A stretch of 64,000 nucleotides of DNA. Origin: Psychrobacillus sp. FSL K6-2836. Its GTDB lineage: Bacteria; Bacillota; Bacilli; Bacillales_A; Planococcaceae. The number at the start of each line of letters is the position of its first letter. Position 1 is the first letter of the stretch. The DNA lies in the NCBI RefSeq assembly GCF_038003085.1, contig NZ_JBBOOM010000001.1, positions 4,030,001 through 4,094,000 of the forward strand. Reading direction: 5' to 3'. Below the pieces are notes generated by a model. That model did no database searches and was not told the origin of the DNA. It worked only from the letters and a program-made list of their open reading frames with translations. This document shows positions 1 through 7,736 of the stretch, in pieces. The translations under genes were made by a program, and so were the position numbers.

Positions 1-72
1 GGGTTTTTAAATGCAGTGGTATTCTACTTCAATCAAAAAAGTGAGCAAATAAATTTATCGAATTCGCTATAA
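1..72 (+). CDS. possible 3' end of an upstream gene (partial)
   Basis: Frame 1 is open from the window edge and ends at TAA 70-72, giving 23 residues that begin hydrophobic (GFLNAVVFYFN) and end polar. This could be the C-terminus of a membrane protein; in B. subtilis a transporter and a penicillin-binding protein gene precede pstS. The stretch is too short to identify, and chance is not excluded. Confidence 0.3.
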   Translation, partial: GFLNAVVFYFNQKSEQINLSNSL

Positions 73-566
73 CGAAAAGATGATTAATAATAGCATTAAT
101 ACAGGTTCTAGTTAGTATAAAGTATGGATTATCATGCTTTGGAAAGTGTTTTCCCCCTCAGCTGCAATCACAAGCATATGCTGCTGAGCACATCCTTGTA
201 GAATCCCCCCCTCATCGGTAGGTATATTTATACTGAAAGCCATTTATTTGCTGCGCCATGTCGTTTACTTGCCCTTAAGTGCAATTCACTTAGTAAATGG
301 TGAAATTATCCACCAATTTCATACGAAGCATACAGAAGCGCACATTCTTGAGGATAGGATTTCTATTATATGGATACTTTGAGCTTCTTGATTAGATACT
401 TTTTTCTATATAAATAGTTTTAACTGCATAAACTTCACTAATATTTCCGACTTTGCTCCGATTCTATTTACAAAAGCTTTACACTCCATTCATACCGACT
501 AAACATAAACCCTTTAAAGTAAAGCTTGTAAGACAAAGAAAACAAACATATAGGGGGATTTACCTG
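73..566. other. intergenic leader upstream of pstS
   Basis: No convincing gene on either strand. It contains a small inverted repeat around 158-200 (CTCAGC ... GCTGAG flanking GCATATGC) and becomes very AT-rich at 390-440, where a promoter for the pst operon is expected. I looked for PhoP direct repeats (TTAACA-like, 11-bp phase) and found only weak partial matches, so phosphate control is assumed from the family, not seen. Confidence 0.4.
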
Positions 567-1547
567 ATGAAAAGCTGGAAGTATTTTATGATGACAACAA
601 TGGTTGGTTCGGCACTTGCACTAGGAGCTTGTGGAGATGATTCAACTACAGACGAAGTTGAAAACGAAACTGGTACAGAAGAAGCTGCAACAGGTGATAC
701 TCAAGATGAAGAGGCAGTTCTAGAAGGACAAGTTTCTGGTGATGGTTCAAGTACAGTAGCACCAATTATGGAAGCACTTGTTGAAGAATATGCAGGAGTA
801 CAAGATAAAGTTCAAGTAACTGTTGGTGTATCAGGAACTGGTGGAGGTTTTGAAAAATTCATCGCTGGTACAACAGATTTCTCAAATGCATCTCGTCCTA
901 TCAAAGATGAAGAGAAAGCAGAATTAGAAGCAGCAGGAATTGATTTTACAGAATTTAAACTTGCTAACGATGGTTTAACAGTAGTAGTAAGCAAAGACAA
1001 TGATTGGGTTGAAGATGTAACAGTTGAAGATTTAAAGAAAATGTGGATTGAAGATGGAACGACAAAAAAATGGTCTGACATCAATCCAGATTGGCCAGCA
1101 GAAGAAATTATTTTCTACTCTCCTGGTACAGATTCTGGAACATATGACTATTTTGATGAAGTAATTCTTGATGAAGCGGATCTTGTAAAATCTGCAACAC
1201 TTTCTGAAGACGATAACGTATTAGTACAAGGTGTTCAAGCTGACAAAAACGCAATCGGATTCTTTGGTTATGCTTACTATTTAGCAAACCAAGATACGTT
1301 AAAAGCAGTAAAAATTGAAGGTGTCGAGCCTAATAACGAAACAATTGAATCTGGTGAATATACACCACTTTCACGTCCACTATTCACTTATGTAAGTAAC
1401 AAAGCACTTGCAGAAAATCCTGCATTATATGACTTCATGCAATATTCTCTAGAAAATGCTGGAGATATGGCTGAAGCAGTAGGATATGTACGTCTAGAAG
1501 ATGCTGAGTATGATAAGGGTCTATCTACTCTAGAAGGTTTAAAATAA
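567..1547 (+). CDS. pstS: phosphate ABC transporter substrate-binding lipoprotein PstS
   Basis: Extracytoplasmic phosphate receptor of the PstSCAB importer. The 326-residue protein starts MKSWKYF, followed by a hydrophobic signal segment and a lipobox (LALGAC, Cys at about residue 21), so it should be lipid-anchored outside the membrane. An acidic Asp/Glu/Thr-rich linker follows, then the phosphate-binding motif DGSSTVAP and later SGTGGGFE and SPGTDSGTY, all typical of the PBP-like family. ATG 567 was chosen over an upstream in-frame start because AGGGGG sits at 552-557. First gene of a pst operon in the standard order; the next gene follows after a strong intercistronic stem-loop. Confidence 0.96.
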   Translation: MKSWKYFMMTTMVGSALALGACGDDSTTDEVENETGTEEAATGDTQDEEAVLEGQVSGDGSSTVAPIMEALVEEYAGVQDKVQVTVGVSGTGGGFEKFIAGTTDFSNASRPIKDEEKAELEAAGIDFTEFKLANDGLTVVVSKDNDWVEDVTVEDLKKMWIEDGTTKKWSDINPDWPAEEIIFYSPGTDSGTYDYFDEVILDEADLVKSATLSEDDNVLVQGVQADKNAIGFFGYAYYLANQDTLKAVKIEGVEPNNETIESGEYTPLSRPLFTYVSNKALAENPALYDFMQYSLENAGDMAEAVGYVRLEDAEYDKGLSTLEGLK

Positions 1548-1576
1548 GTTGTAGTAAATAGGTAAACGGAAAATGT

Positions 1577-1608
1577 AAGGAATGAGTAGCTCCTGCTACT
1601 CATTTCTT
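1577..1608 (+). promoter_or_regulatory. intercistronic stem-loop between pstS and pstC
   Basis: A 14-bp stem (AAGGAATGAGTAGC / GCTACTCATTTCTT, one G-T pair) with a 4-nt loop. No T-run follows, so it is not a classical terminator. Stems here commonly protect the 3' end of the abundant binding-protein message or partially attenuate the permease genes; that role is inferred. Confidence 0.6.
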
Positions 1609-1634
1609 GCGTTATGGTAAAAGGGGGATTCACC

Positions 1635-2582
1635 GTGGGTCAAAAGCATAGTACCCAAAAGCTTTCGGTACAAGAGCTTATCCAGAAATCGAGTAGCAAA
1701 AAGCAGAAGAAATTAATAGAAAAGATGATTCCAATTATCCTTTTATTAATTGCTTCAGTCTCTGTCCTAACGACATTTGGAATTGTTGGAACATTGATTG
1801 TTGAAACGGTCATATTTTTTAAAGAAGTGAAAATTACCGACTTTTTATTCGGTACAGAATGGTATCCTTTTGCAAACACAGAACAATTATTTGGTATATT
1901 ACCATTAATAGCTGGGACGTTAAAGGTTACTGCGATTGCTATTATAGTTGCAGTTCCGTTTGGGATTGCTTCAGCAATTTTCTTAAGCGAGTATGCATCT
2001 GATAAAACAAGAAGAATTATAAAACCTATTTTAGAAGTGTTAGCAGGAGTTCCTACTATAGTATACGGCTTCTTTGCTTTAACATTTGTTACACCTTTAC
2101 TTCAACAATTTATACCAGATTTAAAAATCTTTAATGCACTAAGCCCTGGGATTGTGGTAGGAGTTATGATTTTACCCATGATTGCATCATTATCAGAAGA
2201 TGCGATGTCCTCCGTTCCTAATTCGATACGCGAAGGTGCTTTAGCTATGGGTTCTACTAAGTTAGAAGTAGCATTGAAGGTAGTTTTACCAGCAGCGCTT
2301 TCTGGAATTACGGCTTCGATAGTATTAGCAGTTTCTCGTGCAATTGGTGAAACAATGATTGTTTCTCTAGCAGGTGGATCTACGCCAAAGTTCGATTTTA
2401 ATGTGACAGAATCCATTCAAACAATGACTGCGTATATCGTTCAAGTTTCTTCAGGTGATGCAGGTTATGGAACAACTATTTATTACTCGATTTATGCGGT
2501 TGGATTTACGTTATTCCTCTTTACTCTGTTAATGAACTATCTTGCTCACGTTATTTCCAAAAAGTATCGGGAGGAATATTGA
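1635..2582 (+). CDS. pstC: phosphate ABC transporter permease PstC
   Basis: Inner-membrane permease that pairs with PstA to form the phosphate channel. About six hydrophobic segments are visible, beginning around residue 32 (IPIILLLIASVSVL). The cytoplasmic coupling loop EGALAMGSTKLEVALKVVLP is the EAA-type motif that contacts PstB. GTG 1635 is preferred because AAAGGGGGA (1618-1626) is well placed for it and would lie inside the gene if the in-frame ATG 1614 were used. Stops 1 base before pstA. Confidence 0.95.
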   Translation: MGQKHSTQKLSVQELIQKSSSKKQKKLIEKMIPIILLLIASVSVLTTFGIVGTLIVETVIFFKEVKITDFLFGTEWYPFANTEQLFGILPLIAGTLKVTAIAIIVAVPFGIASAIFLSEYASDKTRRIIKPILEVLAGVPTIVYGFFALTFVTPLLQQFIPDLKIFNALSPGIVVGVMILPMIASLSEDAMSSVPNSIREGALAMGSTKLEVALKVVLPAALSGITASIVLAVSRAIGETMIVSLAGGSTPKFDFNVTESIQTMTAYIVQVSSGDAGYGTTIYYSIYAVGFTLFLFTLLMNYLAHVISKKYREEY

Positions 2583-2583
2583 T

Positions 2584-3462
2584 ATGAGATATGTTAATCA
2601 TGAAGCGGTTGTAAAGAAAATGAACAAACGATTAATTGTAAACGGTATTTTCAAAACGATATTTTTTGCTGCAACATTATTTGCTTTATTAGTTTTGGGA
2701 GTTCTTTTCTACCGTATCATCTCTCAGGGAGTAGGTTATATAACACCTGAATTCTTCCAAAACTTCGGATCACGTATACCTGAAAAAGCAGGTATTAAAG
2801 CTGCGTTGATTGGTTCAATATGGTTGATGTGTGTAGTTGCACCAGTATCAATTATTCTTGGTGTTGGGACAGCTATTTATCTTGAAGAATATGCTACAAA
2901 AAATAAATTAAATGATTTCATAAGAATGAATATTTCTAACCTAGCCGGTGTTCCATCAGTAGTGTTTGGTTTATTAGGTTTAACGATTTTTGTTCGGGCT
3001 TTGGCACTGGGAAATAGTGTTTTAGCTGCTGGTTTTACAATGAGCTTGCTCATACTGCCAGTCATTATTGTAGGTGCTCAAGAGGCTATAAGAGCTGTTC
3101 CGCAAGATGTACGTGAGGCTTCCTATGGTATGGGAGCAACAAAATGGCAAACCATTATTAATATTGTATTGCCCTCAGCTATACCAGGTATTTTAACTGG
3201 TGCAATTTTAGCATTATCTCGTGCAGTGGGAGAGACGGCACCTTTAGTAGTAATTGGTATACCAGTAATTGTTCACTTTCTACCGGATAATTTACTTAGC
3301 CAATTCACAGCACTACCGATGCAAATTTATGATTGGGCGAAAAGACCACAAGAGGCTTTCCAATACGTTTCATCTGCGGGAATTCTTGTGCTCATGATTT
3401 TCTTGCTAATTATGAACTCAATTGCGATATTTATCCGAAATAAATTCCAAAAACGCTATTAA
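2584..3462 (+). CDS. pstA: phosphate ABC transporter permease PstA
   Basis: Second membrane subunit of the Pst importer, 292 residues. It has a long cytoplasmic N-terminus, then several transmembrane helices, with the EAA loop DVREASYGMGATKWQTIINIVLP in the second half. ATG 2584 is preceded by GGGAGG at 2569-2574, which lies within the end of pstC, suggesting translational coupling. Normal length for the family. Confidence 0.95.
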   Translation: MRYVNHEAVVKKMNKRLIVNGIFKTIFFAATLFALLVLGVLFYRIISQGVGYITPEFFQNFGSRIPEKAGIKAALIGSIWLMCVVAPVSIILGVGTAIYLEEYATKNKLNDFIRMNISNLAGVPSVVFGLLGLTIFVRALALGNSVLAAGFTMSLLILPVIIVGAQEAIRAVPQDVREASYGMGATKWQTIINIVLPSAIPGILTGAILALSRAVGETAPLVVIGIPVIVHFLPDNLLSQFTALPMQIYDWAKRPQEAFQYVSSAGILVLMIFLLIMNSIAIFIRNKFQKRY

Positions 3463-3489
3463 ATACGATGAATATTAGGAGGAACTAAA

Positions 3490-4290
3490 ATGGTACAATC
3501 GTTAGAAAAAGGGTCAGCAAGTCAAGTGGAAGCATCTAGTATTGTATACGATACGCAAAAGTTAAACTTATGGTATGGGAATCATCATGCACTAAAAAAT
3601 ATCGATTTACAGATTAAAGAAAATGAAGTTACTGCTATAATCGGACCATCTGGCTGTGGTAAGTCAACTTATATTAAAACGTTGAACCGTATGGTAGAAT
3701 TAGTGCCAACAGTTAAAACTTCGGGAGAAATCCTGTATAGAGAACGCAACATCTTTGATGCAAATTACGGAGTAGAGGAACTACGTACGAAAGTAGGGAT
3801 GGTTTTCCAAAAGCCCAATCCATTTCCAAAATCTATTTACGACAATATTGCTTACGGTCCGAGAATACACGGTATCAGAAACAAAAAGATTTTAGACGAG
3901 ATCGTTGAGAAAAGTTTACGTGGAGCTGCTATATGGGATGAAGTGAAAGACCGCTTAACAACGAATGCTTATAGTTTATCTGGTGGTCAGCAGCAACGTA
4001 TTTGTATAGCTAGATGTCTTGCCATAGAACCAGATGTTATTTTGATGGATGAACCGACATCGGCACTCGATCCAATTTCCACACTTAAAGTAGAGGAACT
4101 AATACAAGAACTGAAAGAAGACTATTCAATCATTATCGTGACACATAATATGCAACAAGCAGCACGTATTTCGGATAAAACAGCATTTTTCTTGAATGGG
4201 GAAGTTGTCGAATTCGATACGACAGATGTTATTTTTTCAACGCCTGAAGATAAACGGACAGAGGATTATATATCAGGTCGTTTTGGATGA
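3490..4290 (+). CDS. pstB: phosphate ABC transporter ATP-binding protein PstB
   Basis: ATPase that powers phosphate import. It shows Walker [10 protein letters not shown] (about residue 53), the Q-loop in [15 protein letters not shown] (PstB-specific), the signature LSGGQQQR, Walker B ILMDEPTS and the switch histidine in IIVTHNMQQ. Length 266 residues fits the family. AGGAGG at 3478-3483 is a strong ribosome binding site. Only one pstB copy is present here, whereas B. subtilis has two in tandem. Confidence 0.97.
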   Translation: MVQSLEKGSASQVEASSIVYDTQKLNLWYGNHHALKNIDLQIKENEVTAIIGPSGCGKSTYIKTLNRMVELVPTVKTSGEILYRERNIFDANYGVEELRTKVGMVFQKPNPFPKSIYDNIAYGPRIHGIRNKKILDEIVEKSLRGAAIWDEVKDRLTTNAYSLSGGQQQRICIARCLAIEPDVILMDEPTSALDPISTLKVEELIQELKEDYSIIIVTHNMQQAARISDKTAFFLNGEVVEFDTTDVIFSTPEDKRTEDYISGRFG

Positions 4291-4309
4291 TGAAGGGAGT
4301 TATTCTGAC

Positions 4310-4969
4310 ATGGTAGGAAGAGAGAAATTCGATGCAGAACTGAACCTGGTTCAGTCTTTGTTACTGGAGCTAAGTAATACAGCTATTGACACTTTAGATA
4401 ATTCTATGAATTATCTTTTTGAGAAAGATATTGAAGGTGCACTGGCCATACTTGATAATGATGAACATATTAACCATATGGAAGAAGAAGTAAATGATCG
4501 AGTAATTTTGTTAATAGCAAAACAACAACCAGTTGCAACTGATTTACGAAGATTGATGGTGCTCGTCAAAATTGCTGCAGATATGGAACGAATTGGTGAT
4601 TATGCATGTAATATTGCGAAGGAAACAATTCGTATTGGAAAAGATGAGCATATTGAGCCAATTGTTTTACTTGATGAAATGCGCATCAAAACGATAAAAA
4701 TGCTTAAACAGGTTCTCGATGCATTTACGAATGAGAACATGGAGGAAGCTAAAACTATAGCAAAATTGGACGATGAAGTAGATGAAATGTATGGGCATAT
4801 TATTCGCACACTTTTGAATGCAGGAGTAAATAATCCTGCTCAGCTAAGTCAGGTCACTCAACTATCATTTGTGTGTCGTTATTTAGAGAGATCTGCAGAC
4901 CATGCAACAAATATTGCAGAACGCCTATTATATTTATTAAAAGGGAAGCATTACGAATTAAATAATTAA
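4310..4969 (+). CDS. phoU: phosphate signalling/regulatory protein PhoU
   Basis: PhoU-family protein of 219 residues made of two similar three-helix bundles, which links the Pst transporter to Pho signalling and restrains phosphate uptake. The family patterns DLRRLMVLVKIAADMERIGDYACNIA and a second-repeat counterpart (FVCRYLERSADHATNIAER) are both visible. ATG 4310 follows GGGAG at 4295-4299; longer in-frame starts overlap pstB and lack a site. Last gene of the pst operon; a terminator follows at 5010. Confidence 0.94.
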   Translation: MVGREKFDAELNLVQSLLLELSNTAIDTLDNSMNYLFEKDIEGALAILDNDEHINHMEEEVNDRVILLIAKQQPVATDLRRLMVLVKIAADMERIGDYACNIAKETIRIGKDEHIEPIVLLDEMRIKTIKMLKQVLDAFTNENMEEAKTIAKLDDEVDEMYGHIIRTLLNAGVNNPAQLSQVTQLSFVCRYLERSADHATNIAERLLYLLKGKHYELNN

Positions 4970-5009
4970 AATATGATAGTAAATAAAAAAAGGCTGGGAC
5001 AGAACCCCA

Positions 5010-5047
5010 AAACAGCATTTTTCTCTGTGAGAAAAATGCTGTTTTTT
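5010..5047 (+). terminator. rho-independent terminator after phoU
   Basis: A 15-bp perfect stem (AACAGCATTTTTCTC with its complement) and 3-nt loop followed by a T-run. It ends the pst-phoU transcript. Confidence 0.85.
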
Positions 5048-5062
5048 TGCTGTGCACAAAAT

Positions 5063-5204
5063 TGATTTCCATTCCAGGGACGCTTTCCACGGGCGTGGCC
5101 TGAGCCTCCTCAGGCCAACAGGATGTTGGTCACGAAGGCGTTGCCACAGGAAGTGGCGCTCTTAGCCTTTGTTCCTTTAAATTGCTACCTGCGGATGGAA
5201 ATTA
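5063..5204. repeat. palindromic repeat, family R2
   Basis: Bounded by a short terminal inverted repeat (GATTTCCATTCC at the left, GGATGGAAAT at the right) and GC-rich compared with its surroundings. It holds nested hairpins, including GGCCTGAG/CTCAGGCC-type and CCAACAGGATGTTGG. Related sequence occurs at 31382-31450, 40095-40442, 48180-48310 and 58240-58320. No coding capacity; a miniature or REP-like element is likely. Confidence 0.65.
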
Positions 5205-5220
5205 AGAAAATAGTGTTTCC

Positions 5221-5530
5221 GCAATAAAGAAGCGAAATAGCTCCAGATATTGTATCTTCTGGAGCTTACACAAGGAATAGGAAAGTAACTTTTCTATAGT
5301 TATCCAAAACCGAACTAACCAGTTTCTAAACGTTGTAGAAGGGCGATGGACAGGCAAACGCCATAAGATTACCGAAAAAAAGTGATATTGGTTGTGACGG
5401 ATGTCACAACCAATATCACTAAAAATTCACTCAGTAATTATATAGCAAAACGTCGGTCCAAAGCTCTTCGAAAACAATAGAAACAAGTTTTGACTTACAA
5501 GTACATGGACGTCTTTTTGCCTGGTTTTCT
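5221..5530 (+). repeat. dispersed ~300-bp element R1, copy 1
   Basis: Shares ordered blocks with copies at 12060-12370 and 35790-36000: ATCTTCTGGAGCTT, a core (GTTTCTAAACGTTGTAGAAG then GGCGATGGACAGG and AACGCC), and a 3' block (GAAAACAATAGAAACAAGTTTTG ... TTTTTGCCTGGTTTT). Between core and 3' block is an 18-bp perfect hairpin (5381-5398 / 5403-5420, loop GGAT) flanked by ATTACCGA and a near-complement. No ORF runs through it. It lies between convergent genes. Confidence 0.75.
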
Positions 5531-5999
5531 AACGAGTGATTGTTTCGGCAATTTGTTTTAAAGACATGGAGGAGTTAAGCTCGTAGTTTCCTACTTGAAT
5601 GCGTCCTGCTAATCCTTGATCTGACAAATAATTATCCATGTCCACTTTATTTAGAATAATACCAGCATCTTCTAATTTTGCACTAATCTCCGAAGACGCC
5701 ATCCCTAATTGAATGGAGAGAGTCATCGATGTTTCAGATGGTGTATGTTTAGTCGTTGTTTCGGTTTCAGTAGGTTCTTCTGGTGCATTTGTTTGGACTT
5801 GTTGTGCATTATTCAAATCTAGTTGCAGAGTTGCTAGTTGTTTTTTTACATCTGAAAGTTCCTGTTGAGCCTGATCATAAGCATCCTGAGTAATTGCGCT
5901 TGTAGAAGTAATTTCTTCTTTTTCGACGAATTCTCCTATTTGAAATGCAACTCCAGCAAGAAATAAGCCAATTCCTATATTCCGAATAGTCTTATTCAT
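5529..5999 (-). CDS. membrane-anchored protein with MltG/YceG-like LysM-type domain
   Basis: 156 residues. An N-terminal membrane segment (IRNIGIGLFLAGVAFQIGEF) is followed by a coiled-coil-prone stretch (DAYDQAQQELSDVKKQLATLQLDL), a Thr/Glu-rich linker, and a C-terminal region (EISAKLEDAGIILNKVDMDNYLSDQG ... VGNYELNSSMSLKQIAETI) resembling the LysM-like part of endolytic transglycosylase MltG. The catalytic transglycosylase domain is absent, so a lytic activity should not be assumed. ATG 5999 overlaps the previous stop by one base (TGATG), so the two minus-strand genes are coupled. Function unknown; envelope role inferred. Confidence 0.75.
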   Translation of the reverse strand: MNKTIRNIGIGLFLAGVAFQIGEFVEKEEITSTSAITQDAYDQAQQELSDVKKQLATLQLDLNNAQQVQTNAPEEPTETETTTKHTPSETSMTLSIQLGMASSEISAKLEDAGIILNKVDMDNYLSDQGLAGRIQVGNYELNSSMSLKQIAETITR

Positions 6000-6349
6000 C
6001 ACTTTCCACCACCAATTACGTATTTTATTTCATCAATGGTTAAAGAGGAACGGGCACTAATTTCTTTTAACGAATAACCTTGTTTATGCAATTCCAACAC
6101 TTGGTTTTTTATAATATCATGGATAACGGGCTTCGTTTGTTTTTTTACTGGTATTGAGACTTTTGTAGATTCGATCAGTAGTTCTTCTTCTACTATCTTA
6201 AGTCTTCGCTTGATAGCGTTCGTTTCTTGATAAACTGTGAACGATAGGTCTTCCAATTCCGACTCCACTTTTTTGGAGGAATCCTTGAAGAAAAAAGAAA
6301 TTATTATTAATACAATTCCAATAAACATTATAATGATGGAAAAGTCCAT
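5999..6349 (-). CDS. small membrane-anchored protein with C-terminal HTH-like segment (SwrB/DUF6115-like)
   Basis: About 116 residues: one N-terminal transmembrane helix (IIIMFIGIVLIIISFFF), a charged coiled-coil-like middle, and a C-terminal helix-turn-helix-like segment (VLELHKQGYSLKEISARSSLTIDEIKYVI). This arrangement resembles SwrB/YlxL-type proteins; assignment is by architecture, not proven. ATG at 6349 is preferred to the GTG at 6358 because the GTG lies inside the ribosome binding site (AGAGGTG). It is the first gene of a two-gene minus-strand unit. Confidence 0.7.
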   Translation of the reverse strand: MDFSIIIMFIGIVLIIISFFFKDSSKKVESELEDLSFTVYQETNAIKRRLKIVEEELLIESTKVSIPVKKQTKPVIHDIIKNQVLELHKQGYSLKEISARSSLTIDEIKYVIGGGK

Positions 6350-6448
6350 AGTATTCACCTCTATTGTTATATTCCTATACTCATACTACCATATCCGAAA
6401 AAAAATTGAATAATTTCCTGTATTAATAGTAGATTTTATTTGGATATA

Positions 6449-6457
6449 TGCTATAAT
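6449..6457 (+). promoter_or_regulatory. extended -10 promoter for rpmG operon
   Basis: TGCTATAAT at 6449-6457 is a full extended -10 element, 67 bp before the rpmG start; no strong -35 is evident. Sigma-A use is inferred. Confidence 0.5.
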
Positions 6458-6523
6458 TGGTTAGTCGTATAAATCATGCTCAAGTTTTATATTTAATCCT
6501 GACAAAGAGTGGGAGGGACAACC

Positions 6524-6673
6524 ATGCGCGTTAATATTACATTAGCTTGTACAGATTGCGGAGAGCGCAACTATATTTCTAAGAAAAACAAGCGTAACAA
6601 TCCAGAACGTCTTGAACTTAAAAAATATTGCTCACGTGATAAGAAAATGACTCTTCATAGAGAAACTAAATAA
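6524..6673 (+). CDS. rpmG: 50S ribosomal protein L33
   Basis: A 49-residue protein ([17 protein letters not shown] ... HRETK) nearly identical in pattern to Bacillus L33, a large-subunit protein near the E site. It keeps the first CxxC (Cys9, Cys12) and Cys36, but the expected fourth zinc ligand is replaced (CSRD), so it is probably the zinc-independent form. GGGAGG at 6511-6516 is the ribosome binding site. The position between pst/phoU and the cyclo-ligase gene matches the B. subtilis yqg region. Confidence 0.96.
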   Translation: MRVNITLACTDCGERNYISKKNKRNNPERLELKKYCSRDKKMTLHRETK

Positions 6674-6679
6674 TAACCT

Positions 6680-6713
6680 AAACCAAAACCTAGCATGGTT
6701 TTGGTTTTTTTCT
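6680..6713 (+). terminator. terminator after rpmG
   Basis: Perfect 11-bp stem AAACCAAAACC/GGTTTTGGTTT with a 6-nt loop and a T-run. It lies immediately before the ribosome binding site of the next gene, so read-through probably sets expression of that gene. Confidence 0.8.
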
Positions 6714-6732
6714 ATTGTTTGGAGGTATGACA

Positions 6733-7317
6733 ATGACAAAGAAAATTATAAGAAACGCTATGAAAGAGCGATTAACCTCATTAGATGAAGTTGCATATAA
6801 TAGTTACTCAAAACAAATTGAAGATCAGTTTCTGAGACAAGTAGCGGTTTCAGATGCTTCCACTATCGGAATAACGATATCTAGCTTCCCTGAAGTCGAT
6901 ACTTGGAGTATAATAAAACAATTATGGAGTATGGGGAAAAATGTCGTAGTTCCTAAATGTTCACCTTCGGATAAATCTATGATATTTTATCAGGTACAAA
7001 ATTTTGACCAATTAGAGCGGGTATATATGCATCTACTCGAACCAAATCCTTTAAAGTCTAAAGCAATCACTCCTCAAGAGATTGAAATACTAGTGGTTCC
7101 TGGGATCGTATACTGCGAAAAGGGATACCGCATAGGATATGGTGGAGGCTATTATGACCGTTTCCTTATGAATTATAAGGGAGATACACTGTCATTAGCT
7201 TTTGATATTCAAGTGGTGAAAAATGTTGAATATGATGTATTTGATATACCAGTAGATAAAATTATTACACCGAATGGAACTTTTTTATGCAAACAGATTC
7301 GGCAGAAGGATGAATAG
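6733..7317 (+). CDS. yqgN: 5-formyltetrahydrofolate cyclo-ligase
   Basis: Converts 5-formyl-THF to 5,10-methenyl-THF with ATP, salvaging a folate storage form. The 194-residue protein shows the family signature YCEKGYRIGYGGGYYDRFL near residue 135 and the substrate-loop VVPGI just before it. GGAGGT at 6721-6726 favours ATG 6733. It is followed 1 base later by yqgQ, as in B. subtilis. It connects functionally to folD and gcvT elsewhere in the window. Confidence 0.93.
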   Translation: MTKKIIRNAMKERLTSLDEVAYNSYSKQIEDQFLRQVAVSDASTIGITISSFPEVDTWSIIKQLWSMGKNVVVPKCSPSDKSMIFYQVQNFDQLERVYMHLLEPNPLKSKAITPQEIEILVVPGIVYCEKGYRIGYGGGYYDRFLMNYKGDTLSLAFDIQVVKNVEYDVFDIPVDKIITPNGTFLCKQIRQKDE

Positions 7318-7318
7318 G

Positions 7319-7513
7319 ATGAATTCAGTATACGACGTTATGCAACTTTTAAAACGATTTGGAATATATGTATATACGAAAGATCGCCTAGCAGATTTAG
7401 AAATAATGGAGGATGAAGTTAGAGAGCTTTATAAAATGCAAATGATTGAGTCAAAAGACTTTCAAATAGCTATTTTATTATTGAGACAAGAACAAAGTAA
7501 TAGTAAAATTTAG
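7319..7513 (+). CDS. yqgQ: YqgQ family small protein (DUF910)
   Basis: 64 residues beginning MNSVYDVMQLLKRFGIYVYTKDRLADLEIMEDEVRELY, the DUF910/YqgQ pattern; a small helical protein of unknown role, possibly nucleic-acid binding. The ribosome binding site AGAAGG lies inside the end of yqgN and fits ATG 7319. In B. subtilis rhomboid protease and glucokinase genes neighbour yqgQ; neither is present at this locus. Confidence 0.88.
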   Translation: MNSVYDVMQLLKRFGIYVYTKDRLADLEIMEDEVRELYKMQMIESKDFQIAILLLRQEQSNSKI

Positions 7514-7517
7514 AACG

Positions 7518-7548
7518 CGTCAGAGTTGATTTTACTCTGACGTTTTAT
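7518..7548 (+). terminator. terminator after yqgQ
   Basis: Perfect 9-bp stem CGTCAGAGT/ACTCTGACG with a 7-nt loop and a following T-rich tract. Confidence 0.8.
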
Positions 7549-7563
7549 GTTTTTATAAAAAAG

Positions 7564-7590
7564 TGAAACTTTTTACTGATTGAATTCGTC
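7564..7590 (+). promoter_or_regulatory. candidate ECF sigma (sigma-M/X/W type) promoter for the LtaS-type gene
   Basis: TGAAAC at 7564-7569 and CGTC at 7587-7590, separated by 17 bp, match the -35/-10 pattern of Bacillus extracytoplasmic-function sigma factors, which often drive envelope genes including LTA synthases. It lies just after the yqgQ terminator and about 147 bp before the start codon. Which sigma factor acts is not determined. Confidence 0.45.
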
Positions 7591-7736
7591 TTATATAGGG
7601 TATGGTATGAAAGACTTGTACAATTGTATCAAAATCCTTTTTCTTTTATATTGATTTATTGTAAAGAAAGGATTAAGATAAGTTCTGTTACTTTTAACTT
7701 ATCTAACTAAAGTGTAAAAAAGGGGAGGGTGTAGGC

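Noticed and set aside
390-560. PhoP box direct repeats before pstS
   Set aside because: Only partial TTAACA-like matches without a consistent 11-bp phase.
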